A stretch of DNA of 64,000 bases, from positions 1 through 64,000 of the forward strand of contig JADEXJ010000004.1 in the NCBI GenBank assembly GCA_015207195.1. Direction: 5' to 3'. The position numbers and the translations under genes were made by a program. Below, piece after piece: positions 18,507-26,325 of this stretch. Position 1 is the stretch's first letter. Each line of letters starts with the position of its first letter. The DNA comes from Pleurocapsales cyanobacterium LEGE 10410 (GTDB taxonomy: Bacteria; Cyanobacteriota; Cyanobacteriia; Cyanobacteriales; Xenococcaceae). The notes beneath the pieces are model-generated. The model saw only the letters and a program-made list of their open reading frames with translations, had not been told where the DNA came from and ran no database searches.

Positions 18507-19655
18507 ATGGTTGCAACTACAGGAATTAGCGATCGCTATCGGATAAAAACCAAGCAACTGGATATGCCTCCCCGTCTGCTATTAGGGCCAGGACCAGCCA
18601 ACGTTAATCCCAGAGTATTGGCAGCTATGAGCGTTAATCCCGTAGGACACCTCGACCCTACTTATTTGGCATTGATGGATGAGATTAGAGATCTGTTGCG
18701 CTATGCCTGGCAAACCGAAAACGAACTAACTATTTCCGTACCTGGTACAGGGACAGCAGCGATGGAGGCAACTCTGGCTAATACGGTCGAACCAGGAGAT
18801 GTGGTGCTGGTTGGGGTCAAAGGCTATTTTGGTAATCGCTTAGTAGATATGGCGGGGCGATATGGAGGAGATGTCCGCACCATGACTAAGCCTTGGGGAC
18901 AGGTATTTTCTCTAGAAGAGATTAAAACCAATTTGGAAAACCATCAGCCTGCAATTTTAGCTTTAGTTCATGCAGAAACCTCTACAGGGGTGCGTCAACC
19001 CCTCGAAGGAGTAGCAGATTTATGTCGCAAGCACAACTGTCTGCTACTGGTAGATACAGTAACTAGTCTTGGGGGTGTTCCCTTGTACATTGATGACTGG
19101 GGGATCGATTTGGCATATAGCTGTAGTCAGAAAGGATTAGGCTGTCCTCCTGGAGCGAGTCCTTTTACCATGAGTAGTCGGGCAGCCGAGAAGCTAGATA
19201 AACGCACTAAACCCGTACCCAACTGGTACTTAGATATGTCGTTGCTGGCAAAATATTGGGGGGAACAAAGAATCTATCATCATACTGCGCCCATTAATAC
19301 TAACTATGGTTTACGGGAGTCTTTACGCATAGTCGCCGAAGAAGGGCTAGAACAACGCTGGAAACGTCACCAGCAAAATGCCGAGATGTTATGGGAGGGT
19401 TTGGCAGAACTAGACTTGACCTGTCATGTAGACAAGAAATATCGTTTACCAACCTTAACTACGGTGAGGATTCCTGACGGAGTAGACGGTAAAGCAATTT
19501 CTAAGCAACTATTGACAGAATACAATATTGAAATTGCTGGCGGTTTAGGAGAATTGGGCGGTAAAGTTTGGCGCATTGGCTTAATGGGTTACAACAGTCG
19601 TCCTGAAAACGTCTTACTGTTGCTAGATGCCTTGGAAAAAGTCCTCAAACAATAA
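18507..19655 (+). CDS. class V aminotransferase (alanine/serine-glyoxylate type)
   Basis: The 382-residue PLP enzyme belongs to the alanine-glyoxylate and serine-glyoxylate aminotransferase group. Visible landmarks are LLGPGPANVNPRVLAA at the N-terminus, SVPGTGTAAMEA (phosphate-binding loop), HAETSTGVRQPLEG, VDTVTSLGG with the PLP-ring Asp, and SQKGLGCPPG with the Schiff-base Lys. In cyanobacteria this gene is a candidate for the photorespiratory conversion of glyoxylate to glycine. Older annotations call the orthologue a soluble hydrogenase subunit, which the motifs do not support. It is monocistronic and followed by a MITE-like element. Confidence 0.9.
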   Translation: MVATTGISDRYRIKTKQLDMPPRLLLGPGPANVNPRVLAAMSVNPVGHLDPTYLALMDEIRDLLRYAWQTENELTISVPGTGTAAMEATLANTVEPGDVVLVGVKGYFGNRLVDMAGRYGGDVRTMTKPWGQVFSLEEIKTNLENHQPAILALVHAETSTGVRQPLEGVADLCRKHNCLLLVDTVTSLGGVPLYIDDWGIDLAYSCSQKGLGCPPGASPFTMSSRAAEKLDKRTKPVPNWYLDMSLLAKYWGEQRIYHHTAPINTNYGLRESLRIVAEEGLEQRWKRHQQNAEMLWEGLAELDLTCHVDKKYRLPTLTTVRIPDGVDGKAISKQLLTEYNIEIAGGLGELGGKVWRIGLMGYNSRPENVLLLLDALEKVLKQ

Positions 19656-19698
19656 ATTTATTTTGGTTGGGTTACACTCCCTGGCTAACCAAACCTAC

Positions 19699-19863
19699 TG
19701 GACTGACACAGCTAATTTGAGGCATTAGAAAAGTCCACAGATAAACACAGATAAACGCAGATGATTTGCTTGCTTACCAACAAATAATTGGGTTTTTGAG
19801 ATGCAGCAGATAGTCCTAGTTTTTCCCGCTCGTTTGTTGCACTATTTTAGCTGTGTCAGTCCA
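19699..19863. mobile_element. 165-bp MITE-like element with 17-bp terminal inverted repeats
   Basis: The element begins with TGGACTGACACAGCTAA and ends with its perfect reverse complement TTAGCTGTGTCAGTCCA (19847-19863). Direct copies of CTAC flank it on both sides (19695-19698 and 19864-19867), which looks like a 4-bp target-site duplication. The inside has no reading frame, so it would have to be mobilised in trans by a transposase elsewhere in the genome. It carries the 30-nt GAACACAGAT-type repeat described separately. The IS family cannot be named from this window. Confidence 0.8.
19734..19763. repeat. 30-nt (A)CACAGAT-type repeat, copy 1
   Basis: The segment starts TCCACAGATAAACACAG and ends AAACGCAGATG. 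It matches 27 of 30 positions with a copy inside the metH reading frame at 55391-55420. It is internal to the MITE-like element. Confidence 0.8.
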
Positions 19864-19943
19864 CTACAAAATTTAAAAATTTAAGCATGAGTTAGCAGTG
19901 CAGATTTATAGTAAAGCGATCGCCTGATATATACCAGTAATAA

Positions 19944-20729
19944 TTAAAACTCGACAATCACAGGGGCATGATCGCTGGGCTTTTCCAACTTTCTCGGTTC
20001 GATATCAATCCAGCATTTAGTCGCCTGCTGATATAGTTGAGGTGTCAGGTAGTGATGGTCGATGCGCCAGCCCCTATTACGGGTAAAACCAGCAGCCCGA
20101 TAATCCCACCAGCTATAGTGTCCTGGTTCAGTAGTAAACTTACGAAAAGCATCTTTAAAGCCTAATTCCAATACTTTATTCAAAGCCTCTCTTTCCAATG
20201 GAGAAGACATAATATGTCGCTCTCTTCCTTTGGCGGTATATATATCCCGATCAGACAAGGCAATATTAAAATCCCCACAGACGCAGATTTGAGACTCTTT
20301 CTCCTGTAACGTTTGGAGATATTGCCGTAACATCTTCAACCAACTTAATTTATATTCATATTTCTCGCTGGCGATCGCCGATCCGTTAGGCACATAGAGA
20401 TTGACAATTCTAACGCCGTCCACCACCCCGCTAATAACCCGTTTTTGCTCGTCAAAATCTGCTGCTACGTTGCCTCCTACAATAGTACTAAAGTCCGAAC
20501 TCACTTCAGTCAGAGGATTGAGGCTAAAAATAGCAACACCATTATATGATTTTTGCCCCGAAATATAGACGTTGTAACCCAAATCTTCAAAAGGCGATCG
20601 GGGAAACTGGCTATCTTGCACTTTGGTTTCCTGTAAACAGAGAACATCTACCCGATGTTGTTGTAACCACTCAGTGACAATCTGTTGACGAGTCCGAATT
20701 GAGTTAACGTTCCAAGTAGCTACTCTCAA
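19944..20729 (-). CDS. xth: exodeoxyribonuclease III
   Basis: The 261-residue enzyme is an AP endonuclease and 3'-5' exonuclease of base-excision repair. It carries the family motifs WNVNSIRTR, LQETKVQD (metal-binding Glu), YNGVAIFS, CGDFNIA, WRIDHHYL and SDHAPVIVEF (catalytic Asp-His). Length is normal. The start is TTG at 20729, with a stop codon two codons upstream in frame and no ATG that would keep the conserved N-terminus. It is divergent from the GGCT-like gene, whose start lies 41 bp away. Confidence 0.92.
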   Translation of the reverse strand: MRVATWNVNSIRTRQQIVTEWLQQHRVDVLCLQETKVQDSQFPRSPFEDLGYNVYISGQKSYNGVAIFSLNPLTEVSSDFSTIVGGNVAADFDEQKRVISGVVDGVRIVNLYVPNGSAIASEKYEYKLSWLKMLRQYLQTLQEKESQICVCGDFNIALSDRDIYTAKGRERHIMSSPLEREALNKVLELGFKDAFRKFTTEPGHYSWWDYRAAGFTRNRGWRIDHHYLTPQLYQQATKCWIDIEPRKLEKPSDHAPVIVEF

Positions 20730-20770
20730 TGATTAAATCCTAATTATTAATTATCAGATAAATTATAATC

Positions 20771-21205
20771 ATGACTCAGCCAGCAAAGCTTAGGGTTTTT
20801 GTTTACGGTACTCTCAAACCAGGAGAGGCTAATTATCAGCGTTACTGCCAGAATAAAGTTTTGTCTGAAATCCCCGCTTATACTCTAGGGGATTTATATG
20901 CCTTACCCGTTGGCTATCCAGCGATGACTCAAGGTAGCGATCGAGTTCGGGGAGTCCTCTTGACCTTCGACGATCCTAATATTTTAAAAAGTTTGGATCG
21001 ATTGGAAGGTTATCGAGAACGGCGCGTAGCGGACTTAAATGAATATTATCGCCTCTTGGTTTCAGTTTATCGTCTCGATCGCCAGCCTTTAGGAAAAGCA
21101 TGGGCATATTTTATGACTCCTGCTAAAGTTGGACAGTTGGGAGGAATAAAGGTCACTTCGGGTTTTTGGACTTGTTTATCTTCTTTTGCCCAAGGTCAAG
21201 AGTAA
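20771..21205 (+). CDS. gamma-glutamylcyclotransferase-like protein
   Basis: The 144-residue protein belongs to the GGCT/AIG2-like superfamily. It starts with the family hallmark VFVYGTLKPGEANY and later has RVRGVLLTFDD and LDRLEGYRE, which carries the likely catalytic Glu. Such proteins release 5-oxoproline from gamma-glutamyl compounds, but substrates differ widely, so only the fold is certain. It is monocistronic and divergent from exonuclease III. Confidence 0.85.
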   Translation: MTQPAKLRVFVYGTLKPGEANYQRYCQNKVLSEIPAYTLGDLYALPVGYPAMTQGSDRVRGVLLTFDDPNILKSLDRLEGYRERRVADLNEYYRLLVSVYRLDRQPLGKAWAYFMTPAKVGQLGGIKVTSGFWTCLSSFAQGQE

Positions 21206-21312
21206 AATTTTTTTTAAAGTTAATCTCAATTAAGTTATCCAGATCAAATATTTTATTAGATAAATAGATTATCGAGAGCTAAACTGAAAAATGCCATCCA
21301 CAGCCTTTGTCT

Positions 21313-22104
21313 ATGTCCAACCTCAAAGAATTGCCCAAACCCAACTCTGATATTAATGACTACGAATGGGGGGTCACGCCGAATACGGTCAAAGCAACCA
21401 TCGAGCATCTACAGCAACTTCTTCAGAACAAGCAGTACCATCTAGAAAGCTTACAAAAAGAAAACAAATGGTTGCGCGATCGCCTCGACCTAAAAATTGA
21501 CCTACCAAATCGCCCTCATGTACCTCCGTTACCAGAGATTCTATTGTGGGCAACGATTGGCTTAATTCTAACTATTGGTGGCACTTTTATCCCCGCCTAT
21601 ACAATTGCTGCTCCTTGGTCGTGGTGGGAAAATGGATTTGGGGTACATACCTTAGGAGTAAGCTATCAAATTGGAGCGGTATTATTAACCGCTTGTTTGG
21701 GAGGAAAAAATGCTGCCCTATTATCACAAGTAGCCTATGTATCTTTGGGCATACTTGGATTGCCTATATTCGATCGCGGAGGTAGCTTGAATTACCTCCA
21801 ACAGCCACATTTTGGGTATCTTATCGGGTTTATCTTTGGTGCTTGGCTTTGTGGATGGTTGGCGTTTCAAACAAAAGTACGTTTTTCGGCATTAATTGCT
21901 AGTTGTTTTGTCGGGTTGATTGTTATTCATTTGGTAGGAGTTGTTTATCTAACAGTAATGTATTATGTAACTGGTTTTGCCGAGGGAATCAATTTAATCC
22001 AGGCAATAGCAATTTATTCAGTTCATCCCCTCCCTGGACAATTGGCTGTAATCTGTGCGGTGAGTTTAGTTGCTTTTGTGACCCGAAAGCTCATGTTTTC
22101 CTAA
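21313..22104 (+). CDS. bioY: BioY-family biotin transporter with cytosolic N-terminal extension
   Basis: The 263-residue protein has a BioY S-component fold from about residue 80: several membrane helices with GVHTLGVSYQIGAVLLTACLGG, SLGILGLPIF and GYLIGFIFGAWL in family order. BioY binds and takes up biotin, often with an energy-coupling-factor module that is not in this window. Unusually, the first 75 or so residues are hydrophilic and include a probable coiled coil (VKATIEHLQQLLQNKQ onward). The start is ATG 21313, and a TTG two codons upstream is the alternative. No biotin operator was recognised. Confidence 0.82.
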   Translation: MSNLKELPKPNSDINDYEWGVTPNTVKATIEHLQQLLQNKQYHLESLQKENKWLRDRLDLKIDLPNRPHVPPLPEILLWATIGLILTIGGTFIPAYTIAAPWSWWENGFGVHTLGVSYQIGAVLLTACLGGKNAALLSQVAYVSLGILGLPIFDRGGSLNYLQQPHFGYLIGFIFGAWLCGWLAFQTKVRFSALIASCFVGLIVIHLVGVVYLTVMYYVTGFAEGINLIQAIAIYSVHPLPGQLAVICAVSLVAFVTRKLMFS

Positions 22105-22304
22105 CCCATCAAGTAAAAATAGCGGAGCTAGTCCTTTAGGGCTTTGCATATCGTTAGTAGGGCTAAAAACGATTTTGGTTCAGTCGATTATTCCTTTGGT
22201 TTCTTTTGGGAATGACTATAGTTTTAAATTTATGATTATGGTCTACTCATCTGAAAAGCGCAGTAAGCTTAAAACTAGATTTGTCCGTCCAATTTCTCTT
22301 GGGC

Positions 22305-22332
22305 AAAAAAAAAGGCGTTCGATTTGAACACC
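22305..22332 (-). terminator. rho-independent terminator for the REC-HlyD gene
   Basis: On the minus strand, GGTGTTC and GAACGCC form a 7-bp stem with one G-U pair around AAATC and are followed by nine T residues. It lies about 80 bp past the stop codon of the receiver-HlyD gene, in the convergent gap with bioY. Confidence 0.75.
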
Positions 22333-22408
22333 AGAGAAAAAGAAAATATGTAAATTTTGCGATTAATTTTCTAACGAAATAATTAGATTAAAATCTGATA
22401 GTGACAAA

Positions 22409-24694
22409 TTATTCTAATTTTCTAAGATTATCGAGTCCCCCGAAGAACTGGTCGGTCAAAAGATTCCAGACAGTTCGGTTTTCGTTGATTCTAATGTTCG
22501 CTTGGACTTCCATTCCAGGCTGGAGATATTTCTTTTCACCTCTAATCTCAAGATAGTCTTGCGTTAGATCGATCTTGGCGACATAGCGGAAAAAGTCATA
22601 AGGTGGCTCTGGTTCCAAGGCACTAGCACTAATAAACGCTACCTCTCCTTTGATATCACCATATTCACTGTAGTTAAAGGCACTAATACGAACGTCTACG
22701 TTCATTCCTCTACGAACAAAACCAATATCTTTGGGAGAGATAAATACCTCAGCAATTGGATCTTCTGTAGGAACGATCTGGAGAACTGGGCGAGCTGCCT
22801 GACCAGAAGGAGGTACATAACCTGGATAGGCTCGTAGATCGAAAACGTCTCCCGTCACGGGAGCTATGATAGTTTTATATTTAAGATTTTTTTCTGCTTC
22901 GCTAATTTGGCTGTTGATTTCGGCAATACGCTTATCGTTTTCAACAATCGTTTTGTTAAGCTGACTCTCAATTTCTGCTATTCGCTTACGGTTTGCTGCT
23001 CTTTGCTCGAACAGGTCTTTTCTGGATAGGGTGGTAGTATTGTTTAGCTGTTCTTTAGCCTGAGAGATATCTAAGGTTAATCTTTGTTCTTCTTGCAGCA
23101 AACGATTAATTTCTGCCTGAAGGCTTGTTGCTTGCTGTTGTTGGCGATCGCGCTCTAGATTGCCTTGTTTTCTGGCATCTACTATCGAAGCATTGCGATC
23201 GTTGATTCTCTGTCTTTGCTGGTCTACCTGAATTTTAGCAATTCCTCCCTCTTCATATACGGGCATAATCGCTGCTAAAGTCTGTTGTTCGATCTCCAGG
23301 CTCTCTTGCGCCTGTTGCATTGCTTCTTCGTTGCGCTGCTTAATTTCTACTAGATTTTGCTTGGCAGTAGCTAACTGCGCTCGATTATCTTCTAGCTGAA
23401 TTCTATTTTGTTCTAATTGTCTTTCTAGCTGTTCTACCTCAAGTCTGGCAGAAGCTGTTCTTTCGCGGAGATCTGCTTGAGATGCCTCTAACCTATCCTG
23501 TTGTTCTGGATTCAACTGACCACTAGAATTACCCAAAAGACTATTAAATAGCTGGTTTTCTTCTTTTAATGCAGCCAGGTTACGAGTGAGATAGACTATT
23601 TCTCTGGGAATTTCCAAAGAGGCGATCGCGCCGTCAATATTACCAAAATCAATATTTCCTGCCATCAATGCTCGATAAAATTTGTTTTCTTGAGACAAAG
23701 ATTTACGAACTTGACCGAGGGAATCAACCTGGACTTGGGATGTGCTGGAATCTAGAACTAGTAAGACATCGCCTTGCTCGACTCGCTCTCCTTCTTCTAC
23801 TAGAACTTCTTCTACTACCCCGTTGGTAGGCACTTGAATTTCCTGTAATTTGCCTGTCGGCTGGATCAAACCTTGAGCGGGAATTACCTGTTCGATTTTG
23901 GCAAACCAAGACCAGACAACTGCAAATACCGTTACTCCGACAATTCCTCCTATGGTCAATCTAGACCACTTGGGGGAAGGACGTAACATTACTGTCTGCT
24001 CAAATTTACGAGTATTAATTGAAGCAGGATTACGCTTAACTAAAGCTGAAGCATCTTGACTAGGTTTAGCAGTAGTAACCAATTCTCCTTTAGGATAAGC
24101 AGCTTTGAGACGCTCTGTCTTTTGGGTGGGAACAGCAGAAGACATCATTGGTAGCTTTTCTGCTTCTTCCAGATTAGGCAAAGCCAAATTACGGTAAATT
24201 CCTGGTCCAATTTGAGCATAACCACGATGAACCGATCTAATCGCATCTGTCAGTTCTTTGGCGGGAGTGCCTTTGAGCAAGTAACCCATTGCGCCTGAGC
24301 TGAGAGAACGAGCCACATATTCTTCAGTATCAAAAGTGCTAAGAACTAATACCTTGACATTAGGAAATCGCTGGCAAATAACCTTAGTAGCCTCCATCCC
24401 ATCCATATCGGGCATTTCCATGTCCATTAAGATCACGTCTGGATTAAGAGATTCTACCTGCTTGACAGCATGTTCGCCATTTTCAGCAACCCCAATTATT
24501 TCTATATCGTTTTCTGCTTTGATTAGAGCTTTCAAGCCTTCCCTAATCATTTTTTGGTCGTCTACGATTAGAACGCGAATTATATCATCAGGGGAATTAG
24601 TAGCATTGTCATTTACACGATTAGTATTTGTTGCATTCAAGGGTAACCCACTACTCGAAAGGTAGCTGCTATTACCATTGCTGGATGAGTTCAT
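22409..24694 (-). CDS. response-regulator receiver fused to HlyD-type membrane fusion protein
   Basis: This 761-residue protein joins two parts rarely seen together. Residues 38-165 are a NarL-type receiver with acidic pair Asp45/46, phosphoacceptor Asp91 (LMDMEMP) and Lys141, but no LuxR helix-turn-helix follows. After a linker, one transmembrane helix (about 246-265) leads to an HlyD-type adaptor: a lipoyl half-motif (VPTNGVVEEVLVEEGERV), a very long Gln/Glu-rich coiled coil (about 390-600), the second lipoyl half (IIAPVTGDVFDL) and beta-barrel domains. The receiver should lie in the cytosol and the adaptor in the periplasm. A type I secretion or drug-efflux role is inferred. No ABC exporter gene is adjacent. 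Confidence 0.93.
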   Translation of the reverse strand: MNSSSNGNSSYLSSSGLPLNATNTNRVNDNATNSPDDIIRVLIVDDQKMIREGLKALIKAENDIEIIGVAENGEHAVKQVESLNPDVILMDMEMPDMDGMEATKVICQRFPNVKVLVLSTFDTEEYVARSLSSGAMGYLLKGTPAKELTDAIRSVHRGYAQIGPGIYRNLALPNLEEAEKLPMMSSAVPTQKTERLKAAYPKGELVTTAKPSQDASALVKRNPASINTRKFEQTVMLRPSPKWSRLTIGGIVGVTVFAVVWSWFAKIEQVIPAQGLIQPTGKLQEIQVPTNGVVEEVLVEEGERVEQGDVLLVLDSSTSQVQVDSLGQVRKSLSQENKFYRALMAGNIDFGNIDGAIASLEIPREIVYLTRNLAALKEENQLFNSLLGNSSGQLNPEQQDRLEASQADLRERTASARLEVEQLERQLEQNRIQLEDNRAQLATAKQNLVEIKQRNEEAMQQAQESLEIEQQTLAAIMPVYEEGGIAKIQVDQQRQRINDRNASIVDARKQGNLERDRQQQQATSLQAEINRLLQEEQRLTLDISQAKEQLNNTTTLSRKDLFEQRAANRKRIAEIESQLNKTIVENDKRIAEINSQISEAEKNLKYKTIIAPVTGDVFDLRAYPGYVPPSGQAARPVLQIVPTEDPIAEVFISPKDIGFVRRGMNVDVRISAFNYSEYGDIKGEVAFISASALEPEPPYDFFRYVAKIDLTQDYLEIRGEKKYLQPGMEVQANIRINENRTVWNLLTDQFFGGLDNLRKLE

Positions 24695-25138
24695 AATTCA
24701 GATAATTAATAACTGCTTTAAATGTTAGGTTGTGAGCTAGCTTCTTCAGCAAATATACGGTTATGATTAATTGGCTCGAACTTAAGTACCCGTAAGTACT
24801 TTTGGCTTACCTCAGCAGGCAACACTAGGCTGGTTTAAATAAGCTATGAATCTGTTTTTTTCAGATTCTCTACCTAATTTTCGCTCGAATGAAATTAAAA
24901 TAATTTGAATATTCATTAACTATCAAACTCCACCGCTCCTTTATAACCAATTTTTTAGATATACGTCACAAATAAATTTCCGCTCGTTGAGACAGCATAT
25001 TTTCTATCCCTCAATATATATTATTCCCCTCAACGCTGAGTAAACTTGTAAAAACCAAAATAGAACAATTCTGACCTACAATATTATCTACAATATTTGC
25101 CCAAGCTGCCTAACTTTTCCATCTTAATATTTAAGATT
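24695..25138. other. divergent promoter region REC-HlyD/ftrC
   Basis: No gene is visible in these 444 bp. A short inverted motif AAGTACCCGTAAGTACTT lies near 24783-24800. Promoters for both divergent genes must lie here. Confidence 0.4.
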
Positions 25139-25507
25139 ATGACCACAGCAAAATCAGTCTCCAGTCAAAACCAAGACAAAAACCTAGAATCGATGAGAAA
25201 GTTTGCAGAAAAGTATGCTCAACGTACTAATACTTATTTTTGTAGTGAATTGTCAGTAACTGCTGCGGTAATTAAAGGCTTAGCTCAACACAAGCAAGAA
25301 CTAGGTTCTCCTTTATGCCCCTGTCGTCATTACGAAGATAAGCAAGCAGAGGTAAAAAAAGCTTTTTGGAATTGCCCCTGTGTCCCCATGCGCGAAGAGA
25401 AAAAATGTCACTGTATGTTATTTTTAACGCCCGAGAATGCTTTTGCAGGAAATGTTCAAGAGATTACCACAGAACAGATCGAGCAACTTTGTCAAGGGAT
25501 GAAGTAA
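25139..25507 (+). CDS. ftrC: ferredoxin-thioredoxin reductase catalytic chain
   Basis: The 122-residue protein is the 4Fe-4S catalytic chain that passes electrons from photoreduced ferredoxin to thioredoxin. The redox and cluster cysteines appear in the family pattern: YFCSEL, then PLCPCRHY, NCPCVPMR and KKCHCMLF. I chose ATG 25139 because residues upstream in the frame do not belong to the family. The variable chain gene (ftrV) is not in this window. Length is normal. The gene is followed at once by a heptamer repeat array. Confidence 0.95.
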   Translation: MTTAKSVSSQNQDKNLESMRKFAEKYAQRTNTYFCSELSVTAAVIKGLAQHKQELGSPLCPCRHYEDKQAEVKKAFWNCPCVPMREEKKCHCMLFLTPENAFAGNVQEITTEQIEQLCQGMK

Positions 25508-25515
25508 GATCGTTG

Positions 25516-25578
25516 TTAGTCATTAGTCATTAGTCATTAGTCATTAGTCATTAGTCATTAGTCATTAGTCATTAGTCA
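25516..25578. repeat. nine tandem TTAGTCA heptamers
   Basis: Nine exact copies of TTAGTCA stand head to tail, 9 bp after the ftrC stop codon. It is the cleanest heptamer array in the window. Unit length and lack of spacers rule out a CRISPR array. Confidence 0.95.
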
Positions 25579-25664
25579 TCCTAAAGGATCCCTAAAGGGT
25601 ACACCTTCGGACGACACGAAGTTAGTGCTTTAGCATAACCGCTTCGCATATTGGTCATTGGTCA
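25579..25664. repeat. composite dispersed repeat (CCTAAAGG / TACACCTTCGG / CGCTTCGCATA)
   Basis: Directly after the heptamer array come CCTAAAGGATCCCTAAAGGG, GGTACACCTTCGGA (25598-25611) and CCGCTTCGCATAT (25639-25651). The last two recur in the same order at 63183-63287, and similar pieces are found at 37367-37414. I see no gene between here and the DUF309 gene. Confidence 0.7.
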
Positions 25665-25802
25665 TCTGTGAGGACTACGACGGATATAATATTCCTCAGC
25701 ATAGAATATGTTGCTCGTTCTCAGCAGTAATTTAGTTTATGCTTTTGCTTCGTGACTTCTTCTGTTGGTAAATTTAATCAGGTTTAGTAGAAACAATACA
25801 GT

Positions 25803-26249
25803 ATGGTCGCACCACCAGAATTTGAGCGAGGAATCGCCGAATTTAACCAACAGCAGTTTTATGCCTGTCACGATACTTTAGAAGCTGTTTGGATTGAAGC
25901 CCCAGAAGCGGACAAACGATTTTATCAGGGAATTTTGCAGGTAGCTGTAGGTTGTTACCATTTGAGCAACGATAACTTGAGGGGAGCAATTATTCTTTTA
26001 GGAGAAGCCAGCAGACGTTTGTATGATTATCAACCAGACTATGAAGGTGTTGATGTAGAGCTATTGTTGGAGCAAACTATTGCCCTGCTTCAGGTCCTAC
26101 AACAGCTCAAGCCAGAACAAACCAAAGAATTTTTTCAACAGCTGCAATTGAAGGGACAGAACAAATTAACATCAAATAAGTCTGAATTATCTGAATCAAT
26201 AGATAACTTAGTTGCAAGCTGCCAAATACCATACATCAACAAAATTTAA
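25803..26249 (+). CDS. DUF309 family protein
   Basis: The 148-residue protein matches the DUF309 pattern: an N-terminal FNQQQFYACHDTLEAVWIEA block, the FYQGILQVAVGCYHL block, and a following amphipathic helix pair. The conserved His and Glu residues suggest a metal or small-molecule site, but biochemical function is unknown. The C-terminal tail of about 40 residues is polar and variable. It is monocistronic and convergent with the debranching enzyme gene. Confidence 0.85.
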   Translation: MVAPPEFERGIAEFNQQQFYACHDTLEAVWIEAPEADKRFYQGILQVAVGCYHLSNDNLRGAIILLGEASRRLYDYQPDYEGVDVELLLEQTIALLQVLQQLKPEQTKEFFQQLQLKGQNKLTSNKSELSESIDNLVASCQIPYINKI

Positions 26250-26325
26250 CCTTGCTTGTAATTGACGGGAAGCAGAGGAGATTAAGGGAACTTGGAGACT
26301 GGGGAAAACCACTAACCATTAACTC

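Noticed and set aside
25516-25578. Tandem array as CRISPR
   Set aside because: Units are seven bases long with no spacers, so it is a simple heptamer repeat.
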